In this document: piece by piece, positions 9,169 through 17,070 of the stretch | How positions within the stretch are numbered: the first letter of the stretch is position 1 | Layout of the letters: every line of letters begins with the position of its first letter | Origin: a virus | Length of the DNA stretch: 22,749 bases | Reading direction: 5' to 3' (one strand) | IMG/VR virus record: IMGVR_UViG_3300020472_000185 | Coordinates: 1-22,749 of that record | Notes under the pieces: model-generated | Told to the model about the DNA's origin: nothing | What the model saw: only the letters and a program-made list of their open reading frames with translations | Databases searched by the model: none | Position numbers and translations under genes: made by a program

Positions 9169-11178
9169 CTATGTTACACAATCTATGATTTGGAGAACTT
9201 CTCCTTGTGGAGAAAGTGGTAGTTTACCAATAACTGGTTTGATAAGTGCACCACTTCCAGTAGAAGAAGTCACAGTTATCTTAGGTAGATTAGTAATTTC
9301 AATACTATTTATTGGTATTGCAGATATGATTTTTCCATTATCAATATTAACATTATATTCAGTATTTCCATCACTTACTACCACATCTTCATACCCACTT
9401 CCACCATCAACAATAATTGCTTCAATTACACCCATCTGGACTTCATCTGAATTTATTGCATCAGAATTATCATTGACAACAGGATAATTTTCACCTTCAG
9501 TAATCATATTAATTGCAATAACTTGACCCCATCTTTCAGATGCTGGATCATAATCAACTACTGCTCTTGCAATTGCACCATATCCACTACCACAAGGATC
9601 TTGGAATGTAACTATAGGAGGTGCATCAAAATATCCCAAACCAGGATTATCTAATTCAACTCCAATAATACTTGCGGTTCTTGCACTATCTGCAGATTCT
9701 GGATCATCATCAACAAAATTACCAAGTATTGCTTTACCAGAAGCATCAAGACCACTACCACCAAAAATATTAACAGAAGGTGGAGCACAGAAAGATGGTT
9801 TAGCACAATCAGGATTTGAAAATGTTGGACTACCCTCTGGTTTATTAGAATTCTTAGTCACATTATTATATACCTGTGATATATCAAATTGCATACCAGG
9901 TCCCACACCAACTGTCCATTTCTTATTTCCACCTTGACCAACACAGTTAGAATCAGACTGATTACAATCTAAAAGATTACCTGCAGATTGAAACGCATTA
10001 GATGCACCACCAAGAATACTTTTAACACTCGTTCCTGCAGCTAAAATTTTACTTACTCCACCTAAAGGTGCTTTTAAGGCATCAGATATTTGATCATTTA
10101 TCTTATTCAATAATGATCCTGCAAATTGTTCAGTAACACAATCTCCATTATTAACAACATTAGAAAGTGCATCTTCTAATAAACCCCTAACAACATTTCC
10201 TAATCCACCCACAATTTTTCCAGGAAGACAATCTAAATTATCTTGCAACTTTTTAACTGGACCAATCATCATTTTCTGTGCTGCAATTCCTGCTAATGTT
10301 GCTTTAGCATCTGCAATAGATGTTGATTTAGTTGCGGCAAGAACTGGACCATATGTTCCAGCATATGTTGTATCAAATAACCTTTCCAATCCACCTTGAA
10401 GATTAGGAACTAGATTTTCGTATAATGAATCCATTGATGCAGTAACAGGGGCATTTGATAATTTCTGTATCTTCTCAGTGGCTGAAGCAATACCCTGCAT
10501 CAAATCTCCACCACCACCAACTTTGGCAAATAAATTATCCATTGTTCCAGCAACACTACCAACAAAATTATCCGCACAACCATCTGCTGGTATTTCTGTT
10601 AAACCAAATGTACTAGAAATAGCAATTTCTTTTAATTCACCTTCTTTCTTTTTAGAATTAAGTTTTTCAATTACTTTCTGGGAAGCAGTTCTTGGAGATT
10701 TTTGAGACTCCGTATTTGCCTCATTTGACTCACTTGCTGCTACAGTATTATCTGGTGGTGGAACACGAGTTGTATAACCAGTGAAAGGAACAAATGCTTC
10801 ACTTGGTGCATCTTGTGGAACTTGGTTTGTTCTACCAAAAGACCCCATAATCATTGGGAGTTGTCCATTATCACCATCCAAGAAAAATCCAATAACAATA
10901 TCACCTGGTTTAATTCTAGTACTCTGTGCATAGTTTGCAGCACCAGTTCCAGCAGTTGGTGGAATGACTACACCTGCCCATGGTAAATCATTGTCAGCAA
11001 GATCACCTTTACTATATGGATGATAACCTAAAATTCTAACTTTATATCTATTTCCCCATCCACCTTTTTCATTATTGGCCTGACCTTCCCATACCTCTAC
11101 TGGTGGTATCTGTCCTATCCACCAACGGAAACCATCTCTACCTATAAAATTACTTTTTAATAGTGATTCGTCTATCAT
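9169..11178 (-). CDS. gp5: Baseplate hub protein, gp5-like N-terminal OB domain, no lysozyme domain seen
   Basis: Residues 18-135 match the OB-fold region at the start of T4 gp5: WWIGQIPPVEVWEG, YKVRILGYHPYSKGD, LPWAGVVIPPTAGTG, then GDIVIGFFLDGDNGQLPMIMGSFG. The middle (about 200-420) is Gly/Ala/Ser-rich and helical, with scattered cysteines. The C-terminal part has NPGLGYFDAPPIVTF and DGGSGYEDVVV, glycine-rich beta repeats common in marine T4-like structural proteins. I could not find a T4-lysozyme-like catalytic block (Glu, Asp, Thr context), and the needle is encoded separately downstream. It follows a gp27-like gene with a 2-base gap, consistent with a gp27-gp5 hub complex at the tip of the tail tube. 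Assignment to gp5 rests on the OB domain and context; the remaining ~500 residues are unassigned. Confidence 0.75.
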   Translation of the reverse strand: MIDESLLKSNFIGRDGFRWWIGQIPPVEVWEGQANNEKGGWGNRYKVRILGYHPYSKGDLADNDLPWAGVVIPPTAGTGAANYAQSTRIKPGDIVIGFFLDGDNGQLPMIMGSFGRTNQVPQDAPSEAFVPFTGYTTRVPPPDNTVAASESNEANTESQKSPRTASQKVIEKLNSKKKEGELKEIAISSTFGLTEIPADGCADNFVGSVAGTMDNLFAKVGGGGDLMQGIASATEKIQKLSNAPVTASMDSLYENLVPNLQGGLERLFDTTYAGTYGPVLAATKSTSIADAKATLAGIAAQKMMIGPVKKLQDNLDCLPGKIVGGLGNVVRGLLEDALSNVVNNGDCVTEQFAGSLLNKINDQISDALKAPLGGVSKILAAGTSVKSILGGASNAFQSAGNLLDCNQSDSNCVGQGGNKKWTVGVGPGMQFDISQVYNNVTKNSNKPEGSPTFSNPDCAKPSFCAPPSVNIFGGSGLDASGKAILGNFVDDDPESADSARTASIIGVELDNPGLGYFDAPPIVTFQDPCGSGYGAIARAVVDYDPASERWGQVIAINMITEGENYPVVNDNSDAINSDEVQMGVIEAIIVDGGSGYEDVVVSDGNTEYNVNIDNGKIISAIPINSIEITNLPKITVTSSTGSGALIKPVIGKLPLSPQGEVLQIIDCVT

Positions 11179-11180
11179 TT

Positions 11181-12533
11181 TTAACTACCGTAAAAACCAA
11201 ATGTATCTCTAATTAACTTCATAGAAGTATATGAACCATCTGGATCAAAATGATGGCACAATTCTTTTATTATATATTTACCACTAGTATCAGGATCTAA
11301 TTCTGCAGAATCTTTTCTTGATATTTTAGGAAATTCACATGTAATAATATTACCAGCTCTTAAATCAGTATTACAAGGAACAGTCATGCTTATTGTCTGA
11401 GTAAACAATACATTATATCTCATGATTGCCTGTGATTGATACTTACTAGGATCAGCATTTTCTTCCTGTGAAACTCCTTGATCCATTGTTCCAATATCAA
11501 TTACACCAGAAAGAATTCTAGTTGGAAGATCATCCAATGTTCTTTCAGATTCATCTGATATCTTAGGAAGTTCTGATTTTACTTTCTTTTTTCCAAGATT
11601 TTTAATCTTATCATCTTGCAATCTAAATTTTCCTTGATCTGGTGTGGTAAATGTAAATGTATTTGGATTAAAGAACATTCTCTGACTTGAATATGTTCCT
11701 AATCTTAATTTTTTCAATAAATCCTGGTTCTTATCCACACTATACTTTAATATCCTATAATCATTATTCCTCTCTATGGAACTCTTAGTAACTTCAGTAT
11801 AAACATAAGTTGCCGCAGAATCTTGTTGGATCATATCATCAATAGATCTAAATTGAAGTCCATCTTGAGTTTGATAAAATAAAAATCCTGCTGTTCCATC
11901 TCCTGATGATTCTGGAACTGCCTTGGATGCTAACCACGTTATTACACTAAACGGTTTTCTATTATTACCAATAAAACCATACTTATTACTACTAGTATTT
12001 ACACTCTCATCGTCTAATTTAGATACTAATGTTTCTCCAACAATATTTCTAACAGATTCAGAAATTGGACCAGTATATTTCCTAAACACTCTTGTAGTCT
12101 CATTAGTTATTGCTTCTCTAGAAACTAAATTTAATAGAAAACTTTCTCTCTGTGTTTCTGATATAACATCAGTAATACTAGAAACATACATATATTTTTT
12201 AACATCCTTAGCAAAATCAATACCATCCTTCTCACTACCATCATAAGATTTTCCTTTATCAAGAATTTTAACAATAACTCTTTCACCACCTCTTAGTGGA
12301 AGACCATTATAAATTGATTGCTTTTCACCATCTGTTTTTTTAGAATCTGTTGCATCTTTTGGAGACATTGAATCTCCAGTATTAATTACCCTTACTCTTG
12401 CAGTAATAGTTGGTGAAAATATATCCTCATAATAATCAAATGCAACAGTACCCATTCTAAGATCGGCAGTTCTCTCCTGATCATTAGATTCTATTGTTAT
12501 TTGTTCGTAGGTTGCTGGATTTGCTGCTGACAT
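11181..12533 (-). CDS. Baseplate hub protein, gp27 / late-control-D-like
   Basis: This 450-residue protein lies between tape-measure-like genes and the gp5-like OB hub, the position of gp27 and gpD-type hub proteins in contractile tails. The C-terminal 100 residues have the family's usual form: a Met-rich strand (MRYNVLFTQTISMTVPCN), DLRAGNIITCEFP, SGKYIIKELCHHFDPDG, then a strand ending in MKLIRDTFGFYGS. The N-terminus (ITIESNDQERTADLRMGTVA, then DIFSPTITARVRVI) resembles the first tube-like barrel of hub proteins, where a short beta hairpin precedes a long strand. The start codon overlaps the upstream stop by one base (TAATG), so translation is coupled. Sequence similarity to T4 gp27 itself is low, so the call rests on pattern and gene order. 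Confidence 0.65.
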   Translation of the reverse strand: MSAANPATYEQITIESNDQERTADLRMGTVAFDYYEDIFSPTITARVRVINTGDSMSPKDATDSKKTDGEKQSIYNGLPLRGGERVIVKILDKGKSYDGSEKDGIDFAKDVKKYMYVSSITDVISETQRESFLLNLVSREAITNETTRVFRKYTGPISESVRNIVGETLVSKLDDESVNTSSNKYGFIGNNRKPFSVITWLASKAVPESSGDGTAGFLFYQTQDGLQFRSIDDMIQQDSAATYVYTEVTKSSIERNNDYRILKYSVDKNQDLLKKLRLGTYSSQRMFFNPNTFTFTTPDQGKFRLQDDKIKNLGKKKVKSELPKISDESERTLDDLPTRILSGVIDIGTMDQGVSQEENADPSKYQSQAIMRYNVLFTQTISMTVPCNTDLRAGNIITCEFPKISRKDSAELDPDTSGKYIIKELCHHFDPDGSYTSMKLIRDTFGFYGS

Positions 12534-13918
12534 TATGTGTATGCTAAATCTAATAAAATTTGTTGGTCTATCATACTATTTAATGTTTCTCCCATCACAT
12601 ATAATATAGGAGAAGACGAACCACCAGGACTTGATGTATCTGGAGGTGGTGGAGCATCATCAACCACAATAATATCCTGACCTTTTCTTTCTGGAGTTAT
12701 ATTAGAAACAGGTGCAGAAGGTGTTGTACCCGATATCTTTGCAGGAGAAGGAGAAGAAGTTGATGAAGAAGATTGTGTAGTAGTTGATGTCTTCTTAGAA
12801 GTAGTGGTTGTAGGAGTAATTTTTGCATCAGTATCATCTTTCTTCTTAGGTTTCACCTCAACTTCTTTAGAATCCTTTTCACCCTTTATTGGTGTTGTTG
12901 GTGAAGTACCAGATTTAAGATCAGTATTAACTGCCTTGGGTTTCTTATCTTTAGTAGGAACCTTTGTTTCAGTAGGAGTTACTTCTTTCGTAACAAGTTT
13001 TCCAGCATCACCTTCAGCATCCCCAGTAACTTTTGTAATTTGCTTCGTAGCATCTGCAAGTGCAGCATCAAGATTTTCTTTTCCTTTAGATACTTCTCCA
13101 CCAACCTTCTCTAAACTTCCCTTTAAACCTTTCACTTCTGTTGGTTCTTCAGGTTTTTGTGCTTTACCTTCTTCTAGTTTACCATCCTTTGCAGCTTTCT
13201 TAGGATCTTCATTCTTTTTCTTTTTAAGAATACCAAGACCTTCACCAATATTCTTTAAAATATTACCAAATGCATTTTTAAGACCATTAAACTTTTCCTT
13301 TATAGTATCACCAAGCTTACTAAGATCAAATGACGTGATTTTTTCCCATACACCACTGATAGCACCACCCAGTTTTCCAAATAACTCACCAACACTTTTA
13401 AAGAAATTGCCAATTTTATCACCAATATCTTGAAAGAACTTAATTATTTTTTTAATAAATTCAATTAATTTTGGTATTTTATCAACAATCCAACCAATTA
13501 GTATAGTAGAAAGAAAATCAATTATCTTTTGTAATGGACCACCAGGTTTGTTAGCAGATTTCTTGGCATCTGGTTTTTTCTTTGCGTCTTTAGATTGTTC
13601 TAAATTATTCTCCTCCTCTTCTCTTCTTTTCCTATCCGCCTCTATTTTACGTTGCTTCTCATCCATCATCAATTTTTTCTTATCAATACTTGATGACTTT
13701 TTATTATTTACTTTTACTATTTTATCAGTCTTAGCAGTACTTTTAACCAATTTACCACTGGCACCTCCACCACTTCTTACTATTGCACCACCACCTCTCA
13801 TTGCACTTGATGAAACTAATGTTTTAGTACCAACTGCTTTTGTAGTTGCCAGTGCACCACCTTTAACTGCACCACCTTTAACTGCTCCTAATGCTACTTT
13901 TCCTAATGCTGCCCACAT
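12533..13918 (-). CDS. Lys-rich tail protein, tape-measure-like (second of two)
   Basis: The 461-residue product has three zones. Residues 1-125 are Ala/Gly then very basic (MWAALGKVALGAVKGG, a run of KKK and RRKRREEEE). Residues 130-235 are an amphipathic, hydrophobic helical zone (PLQKIIDFLSTILIGWIVD, IPKLIEFIKKIIKFFQDIG and repeated GxxxxFFKSVGELFGKLG segments). Residues 240-430 are a Lys/Thr/Ser/Pro low-complexity tail ending ILYVMGETLNSMIDQQ. The hydrophobic core resembles that of the gene just upstream (LQKLQDFFMIIFGGFLMD), suggesting a duplicated or split pair. Position between the gp26 locus and the gp27-like hub, and composition, fit a tape-measure or tail-lumen protein analogous to T4 gp29, but no direct homology to gp29 is visible. 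Low complexity makes other roles possible. Confidence 0.6.
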   Translation of the reverse strand: MWAALGKVALGAVKGGAVKGGALATTKAVGTKTLVSSSAMRGGGAIVRSGGGASGKLVKSTAKTDKIVKVNNKKSSSIDKKKLMMDEKQRKIEADRKRREEEENNLEQSKDAKKKPDAKKSANKPGGPLQKIIDFLSTILIGWIVDKIPKLIEFIKKIIKFFQDIGDKIGNFFKSVGELFGKLGGAISGVWEKITSFDLSKLGDTIKEKFNGLKNAFGNILKNIGEGLGILKKKKNEDPKKAAKDGKLEEGKAQKPEEPTEVKGLKGSLEKVGGEVSKGKENLDAALADATKQITKVTGDAEGDAGKLVTKEVTPTETKVPTKDKKPKAVNTDLKSGTSPTTPIKGEKDSKEVEVKPKKKDDTDAKITPTTTTSKKTSTTTQSSSSTSSPSPAKISGTTPSAPVSNITPERKGQDIIVVDDAPPPPDTSSPGGSSSPILYVMGETLNSMIDQQILLDLAYT

Positions 13919-13919
13919 A

Positions 13920-15443
13920 TTAGTTCACCAAATTATAATTAATTTTAGAATACAATGTATAGAAGTTACTGGGATTTGAAGATGCAATAGCAGGAACTTG
14001 TGTCGATTGTCCTTGGCCAACAGGCATAGTAGGACCACCACCTTGTTGAGTTGGTTTCTTAACAACCACATTAGGTTTTGGGTCTCCAACTGGACCTGGT
14101 GTTGTTGGTGGTTTTACTCCTGATATTTCAGCATCTTTACCTTCACTTGTTGATACTTTTGCAGATGATTTACCATCAACTTTTGCATCAGTTTTAGGTG
14201 CAGCAGGTGCTGCTCCTCCAGTAATCTTTGCTTCCCATTTATCTCTAATACCTTTCTTTTTTTCCTTCCATGTTACTCTTGCTTCTTCCCAATGTAGTTT
14301 TCTTGCAGTACGATTAATACGTGGTGGAGAAGTTTTTCTAATATTCTCCCAGAATTCATCATGTGTCTTGTTTATTTCATCGTTCATACCATCTCTGATA
14401 CCATTAAGCCTATCCTTTTCTGCCTTAAAGTCCATATAAGCAGCTTTCTGTTCCTCTGTTCCGTGCTCCATTACATCAACATTCTTACCATCCACTTTAA
14501 TTTTTCCACCAGATGATACACCCATTGCATCCATATTTTTCAATTTGTCATTATTCTTTTTATGTGCCTCTCTAAATTCTTTACCACCAGCCATGGCAGT
14601 TCTTATAGCATTAGCACCTAAAACAGCAGCTCCAATACCAGCAATAACTGCTAATGTTATTAATCCTACTGGAGATAATAAAAATCCAATTATAGCAGCA
14701 CCAACAGTTGCAAGTGCAGATGCTACAGATGCTATTAAACCAGGTAGAGCAAAAAGCGCACCATTCATAGCCATCATTATACCACCAACAACAGCTACCG
14801 ATCCAATTATAGTACCAACAAGTCCTGCAAATTTTAAATAATCACCTTCCATAAATGCCTGAATTGCCTTCAGACCTTTATCCATTAAAAATCCACCAAA
14901 TATAATCATAAAGAAATCTTGTAATTTCTGAAGAATACCACCAGCAGCATCACCAATAGCTTTCACTGGTGCTAATAATGTATTCTTCATCTTTTCGGGC
15001 ATTTTCTCTAATAGCCCTTCTTTTTTCTGTGCCTTCTCCTTTTCACCTGCTAATAGAAGAGTTCTTTTCTTCTTTTTCTCAGCATCGTCTTTATCTTTCT
15101 TTTGCTCCAATAAAGAATCTGATATTTTCTTTACAGTCTCTTGTAATGTTTCAACAGATTTTCTTATATTTGATATTTCCTTCCAAACATCTTTGCCTCC
15201 ACCACCACTATCATCAGGTTTCTTTACTAATGCACCACCAGCATCAGGAAGAGCAGGTTGTGTAGGAGTTATTTTAGCAAGAGCAGACGATGTATTATTA
15301 TTACCAAAAACTTTATCTCTACTTATCTTAGTTTTGTGAAATGCAGCCTTTCTAGCCTCATTACTCATATATTCCCCAGTACCAGGATCCACGCCAGTGA
15401 TTGCTGGACTTAGTGTTGGTTTTAGAGAAATACTAGATGCCAC
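13920..15443 (-). CDS. Tape-measure-like tail protein with hydrophobic segments (first of two)
   Basis: The frame opens with GTG at 15443, overlapping the end of the 59-codon ORF by 11 bases; the next residues are ASSISLKPTLSPAITG. Of 507 residues, about 85-150 form a charged coiled-coil-like stretch (VWKEISNIRKSVETLQETVK, then Lys/Glu-rich). About 165-275 is strongly hydrophobic with four to five possible membrane-spanning segments (FFMIIFGGFLMD, GLVGTIIGSVAVVGGIMMAM, LIASVASALATVGAAIIGFL, LITLAVIAGIGAAVLGANAI). The tail is Pro/Ala/Lys-rich. Tape measure proteins typically combine coiled coils with hydrophobic segments delivered to the host membrane, and this is the first long gene after the chaperone-like gp26 locus. 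Shared hydrophobic-core sequence links it to its downstream neighbour. T4 gp29 is the nearest functional analogue; orthology is unproven. Confidence 0.6.
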   Translation of the reverse strand: MASSISLKPTLSPAITGVDPGTGEYMSNEARKAAFHKTKISRDKVFGNNNTSSALAKITPTQPALPDAGGALVKKPDDSGGGGKDVWKEISNIRKSVETLQETVKKISDSLLEQKKDKDDAEKKKKRTLLLAGEKEKAQKKEGLLEKMPEKMKNTLLAPVKAIGDAAGGILQKLQDFFMIIFGGFLMDKGLKAIQAFMEGDYLKFAGLVGTIIGSVAVVGGIMMAMNGALFALPGLIASVASALATVGAAIIGFLLSPVGLITLAVIAGIGAAVLGANAIRTAMAGGKEFREAHKKNNDKLKNMDAMGVSSGGKIKVDGKNVDVMEHGTEEQKAAYMDFKAEKDRLNGIRDGMNDEINKTHDEFWENIRKTSPPRINRTARKLHWEEARVTWKEKKKGIRDKWEAKITGGAAPAAPKTDAKVDGKSSAKVSTSEGKDAEISGVKPPTTPGPVGDPKPNVVVKKPTQQGGGPTMPVGQGQSTQVPAIASSNPSNFYTLYSKINYNLVN

Positions 15444-15612
15444 TTTGTTGTTGTTGCTTTAAATTTTCTTCTTCAATATATTGTTCTAATAGAGCAACAT
15501 ATACATCCTTTTCCCACGGAATCATATTTTCTATCTCCGTTAATGAGTATTTATGGTGTTGCATCAAGGCAAAGTTAATTTTAAAGTATGACGCTAAATC
15601 AGTGTGCGCCAT
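15433..15612 (-). CDS. Small ORF after gp26: likely -1 frame extension of a tail assembly chaperone (gp51 position)
   Basis: This 59-residue ORF has an ATG at 15612, two bases after the gp26 stop codon. The product is MAHTDLASYFKINFALMQHH followed by YSLTEIENMIPWEKDVYVALL and a Glu/Gln-rich end. The pattern of an aromatic/His-rich helix, then hxxhxxMxxWExxxxxxLL, is seen in the second (T-type) part of tail assembly chaperones. No proper Shine-Dalgarno precedes the ATG; the only AGG (TAGGTATG) is too close. The frame is exactly the -1 frame of gp26 entered through a slippery heptamer, so it may be made mainly as a 300-residue fusion. Independent initiation by coupling remains possible. It occupies the place of a gp51-type hub assembly factor, but similarity to T4 gp51 is not evident. 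Confidence 0.75.
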   Translation of the reverse strand: MAHTDLASYFKINFALMQHHKYSLTEIENMIPWEKDVYVALLEQYIEEENLKQQQQSGI

Positions 15613-15642
15613 ACCTATGCGAAAAAACTTGACAATCCCTCC
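15586..15642 (-). promoter_or_regulatory. Predicted programmed -1 ribosomal frameshift element in gp26
   Basis: Read on the minus strand, three elements stand in the standard order. First is an internal Shine-Dalgarno-like GGAGGGA (15642-15636). After 8 bases comes the slippery heptamer T TTT TTC in phase X XXY YYZ (15627-15621). After a 6-base spacer containing the gp26 stop TAG comes a stem-loop. Its arms GTATGGCGC (15614-15606) and GCGTCATAC (15594-15586) form nine pairs with one G-U, around an 11-base loop. The SD spacing and stem distance resemble those of E. coli dnaX and phage G/GT sites. The stem covers the ATG of the small ORF, which would also hinder independent initiation. Confidence 0.75.
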
Positions 15643-16334
15643 AATACAACTTCACTTTCAATACCCGTTTCAGGATTTTTAATCTTTATTGTATGAGATA
15701 GTTTAGGCATGGTCTCAAAGAAAGTTTCAATCTGCTTAAACTGTTTAGAACTTAATTGCTCAAGAAAAGTAGTAAGTTCTTTTTTAGTGCAGTCAGAAGC
15801 ATTCCATGATTCTTCTTCATTAAATACCTGCTCAATACAAGAAGTAATCATATCAAATGATTCTGTCACACCAATACCATTTTCCGTACTAAAATTATTT
15901 TGAATAAACTCAGATAATGATGGATATTTCATTCGCATCGTTAAATTTTCATCTACCTTAATATCTCTTGTATGTTTTTTATCTTTGACTACTTTAATAG
16001 CATCAAGGGGTATGGTAACAGGAACCTGTGTCTTATCGTCATCAGGACAAGTGATTATAACATCAACTTCTTCTCCGACTGATTTTCCACGAATATTTAA
16101 GAACAAATATTCAATATCAAATGTTGATAATTTCTCAACTTTAATACCTCTAGTCAAAATACAATTACTAATAACATTTTTAATAGCAGTTGTAATTTGC
16201 TTTTGGTCTTCAGATTCCATTGCAATAATGAGAATCTTCTCTTCTTTCACTAAGAAAGGTCTGTATTTAATTTTCCTGCCACTGGATGGTAGTACCATCT
16301 CATAGGTAGGAGTTGAAATTGTTGGTAAGGGCAT
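15615..16334 (-). CDS. gp26: Baseplate hub assembly protein gp26 (T4 base plate protein family)
   Basis: This 239-residue protein begins MPLPTISTPTYEMVLPSSGR and continues KIKYRPFLVKEEKILIIAME, the hallmark N-terminus of the T4 gp26 / T4_baseplate family in marine T4-like phages. The middle has NCILTRGIKVEKLSTFDIEYLFLNIRGKSVG followed by a small beta region (VDVIITCPDDDKTQVPVTIP), and the end is helical. T4 gp26 (208 residues) is needed for central hub assembly and is usually treated as an assembly factor. Here the gene stands directly before the tape-measure-like genes, where tail assembly chaperones lie in other phages, and ends in a frameshift signal. A TATAAATA late promoter lies 25 bases before the ATG. 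No good Shine-Dalgarno is seen. Confidence 0.85.
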   Translation of the reverse strand: MPLPTISTPTYEMVLPSSGRKIKYRPFLVKEEKILIIAMESEDQKQITTAIKNVISNCILTRGIKVEKLSTFDIEYLFLNIRGKSVGEEVDVIITCPDDDKTQVPVTIPLDAIKVVKDKKHTRDIKVDENLTMRMKYPSLSEFIQNNFSTENGIGVTESFDMITSCIEQVFNEEESWNASDCTKKELTTFLEQLSSKQFKQIETFFETMPKLSHTIKIKNPETGIESEVVLEGLSSFFA

Positions 16335-16359
16335 AATGTTTATAGCACTTCAGTATTTT

Positions 16360-16367
16360 TATTTATA
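16360..16367 (-). promoter_or_regulatory. T4-type late promoter upstream of gp26
   Basis: The minus strand reads CCCCTATAAATAAAAAT, containing a perfect T4 late promoter box TATAAATA. It lies 5 bases beyond the stop of the tube-like gene and 25 bases before the gp26 ATG. This would be recognised by a gp55-type sigma with gp33 and the clamp, and gp33 is encoded in this window. Confidence 0.75.
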
Positions 16368-16371
16368 GGGG

Positions 16372-17070
16372 TTAATTGCCAAAAAATCTAGAGGCTCCTG
16401 CCCAAGAATTAGGAAGATTATTTTGAAGAACCCCTTTTCTTATATCGTTACTATTATTCTTACCAGCAACATATCTCTCATAATTAAATGTACAATTAAC
16501 TCTTAGAGTATCTGAATTACCATATTGAACAGGAGTAGAAGATAAACTAATCGGAAACATTCCTATAAATGAATACTCTATTTCATTATCATAATCACGA
16601 TCAAATTTAACAATTTTAATACTATCACTCTTATAACCACTATCACCTCTAGGATATCTCATTCTATAAAAATATGCAGGAGATGATTTATCTACCTTTG
16701 AACTACCAGCAATCTCAGATCCACTTGCAATATACTCTATCCAGTGCTCTAAGAACTTAATCATTTTATAATCTGCATCTACATAAAAATCTAAAACCAA
16801 TTCTGTAAAGATTCTAGTATGAGCAAATTTTTCTTGGACACCAGTAAAGTTTCCAAATATGTCACTTGTTCCTAAAGTACTTCCAGGAATAGAGGCAGAA
16901 TTACACAACAATCCAGCTCTTTCTGATATAAATCTTTTATCAACCCCTTTTGAGGCTAGGTGACTGAATAGACTTCCCGACAATCCATCAAAAAATACCT
17001 GATAATGGGATGTTTGTGCAACATGACCAATCGTGGATTTAAAATCACCTATTTTTCTAGGACGCACCAT
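16372..17070 (-). CDS. Tail-tube-fold baseplate protein (gp54/gp19-like)
   Basis: The 232-residue product ends in the pattern of tail-tube-family proteins: an aromatic-rich strand (NEIEYSFIGMFPISLSS), a short linker (PVQYGNSDT) and a last strand (LRVNCTFNYERYVAG). T4 gp54 and gp19 end with the same P-I-S/T-x, then D-x-T-x-x-Y arrangement. Residues 80-120 (FAHTRIFTELVLDFYVDADY, then MIKFLEHWIEYI) match the long strand and helix of the tube fold. It is the first gene of the minus-strand tail operon, divergent from gp4, gp48 and gp53. gp48 and gp54 together cap the baseplate and start tube polymerisation, so gp54 is the best guess. A second tail tube protein is the alternative. It has a late promoter box and no clear Shine-Dalgarno. 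Confidence 0.65.
   Translation of the reverse strand: MVRPRKIGDFKSTIGHVAQTSHYQVFFDGLSGSLFSHLASKGVDKRFISERAGLLCNSASIPGSTLGTSDIFGNFTGVQEKFAHTRIFTELVLDFYVDADYKMIKFLEHWIEYIASGSEIAGSSKVDKSSPAYFYRMRYPRGDSGYKSDSIKIVKFDRDYDNEIEYSFIGMFPISLSSTPVQYGNSDTLRVNCTFNYERYVAGKNNSNDIRKGVLQNNLPNSWAGASRFFGN

Larger units (their letters stand above)
15433..16334 (-). other. Predicted gp26 frameshift fusion product (300 residues)
   Basis: If ribosomes slip -1 at TTTTTTC, the first 238 residues of gp26 continue as Arg-Ile-Gly and then the entire 59-residue small ORF, ending at the TAG at 15433-15435. The result is a long form sharing its N-terminus with the 239-residue short form. This is the arrangement of gpG and gpGT in lambda, where both forms are needed in a fixed ratio for tail assembly around the tape measure. 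Production of both forms here is inferred from sequence only. Confidence 0.65.

Noticed and set aside
975-14841. Many plus-strand open frames opposite the fibre, hub and tape-measure genes
   Set aside because: They are antisense shadows: the minus-strand genes have clear domains, tight spacing and Shine-Dalgarno sites, while the plus-strand products are Pro/Thr/Val-rich low-complexity mirrors of repeat codons, without leaders.
15547-15555. CATAAATAC on the minus strand as a late promoter for the first tape-measure-like gene
   Set aside because: It lies in conserved-looking codons (His-His-Lys-Tyr-Ser) about 100 bases before the GTG, outside the 24-32 base spacing of the other boxes; chance is likely in AT-rich DNA.
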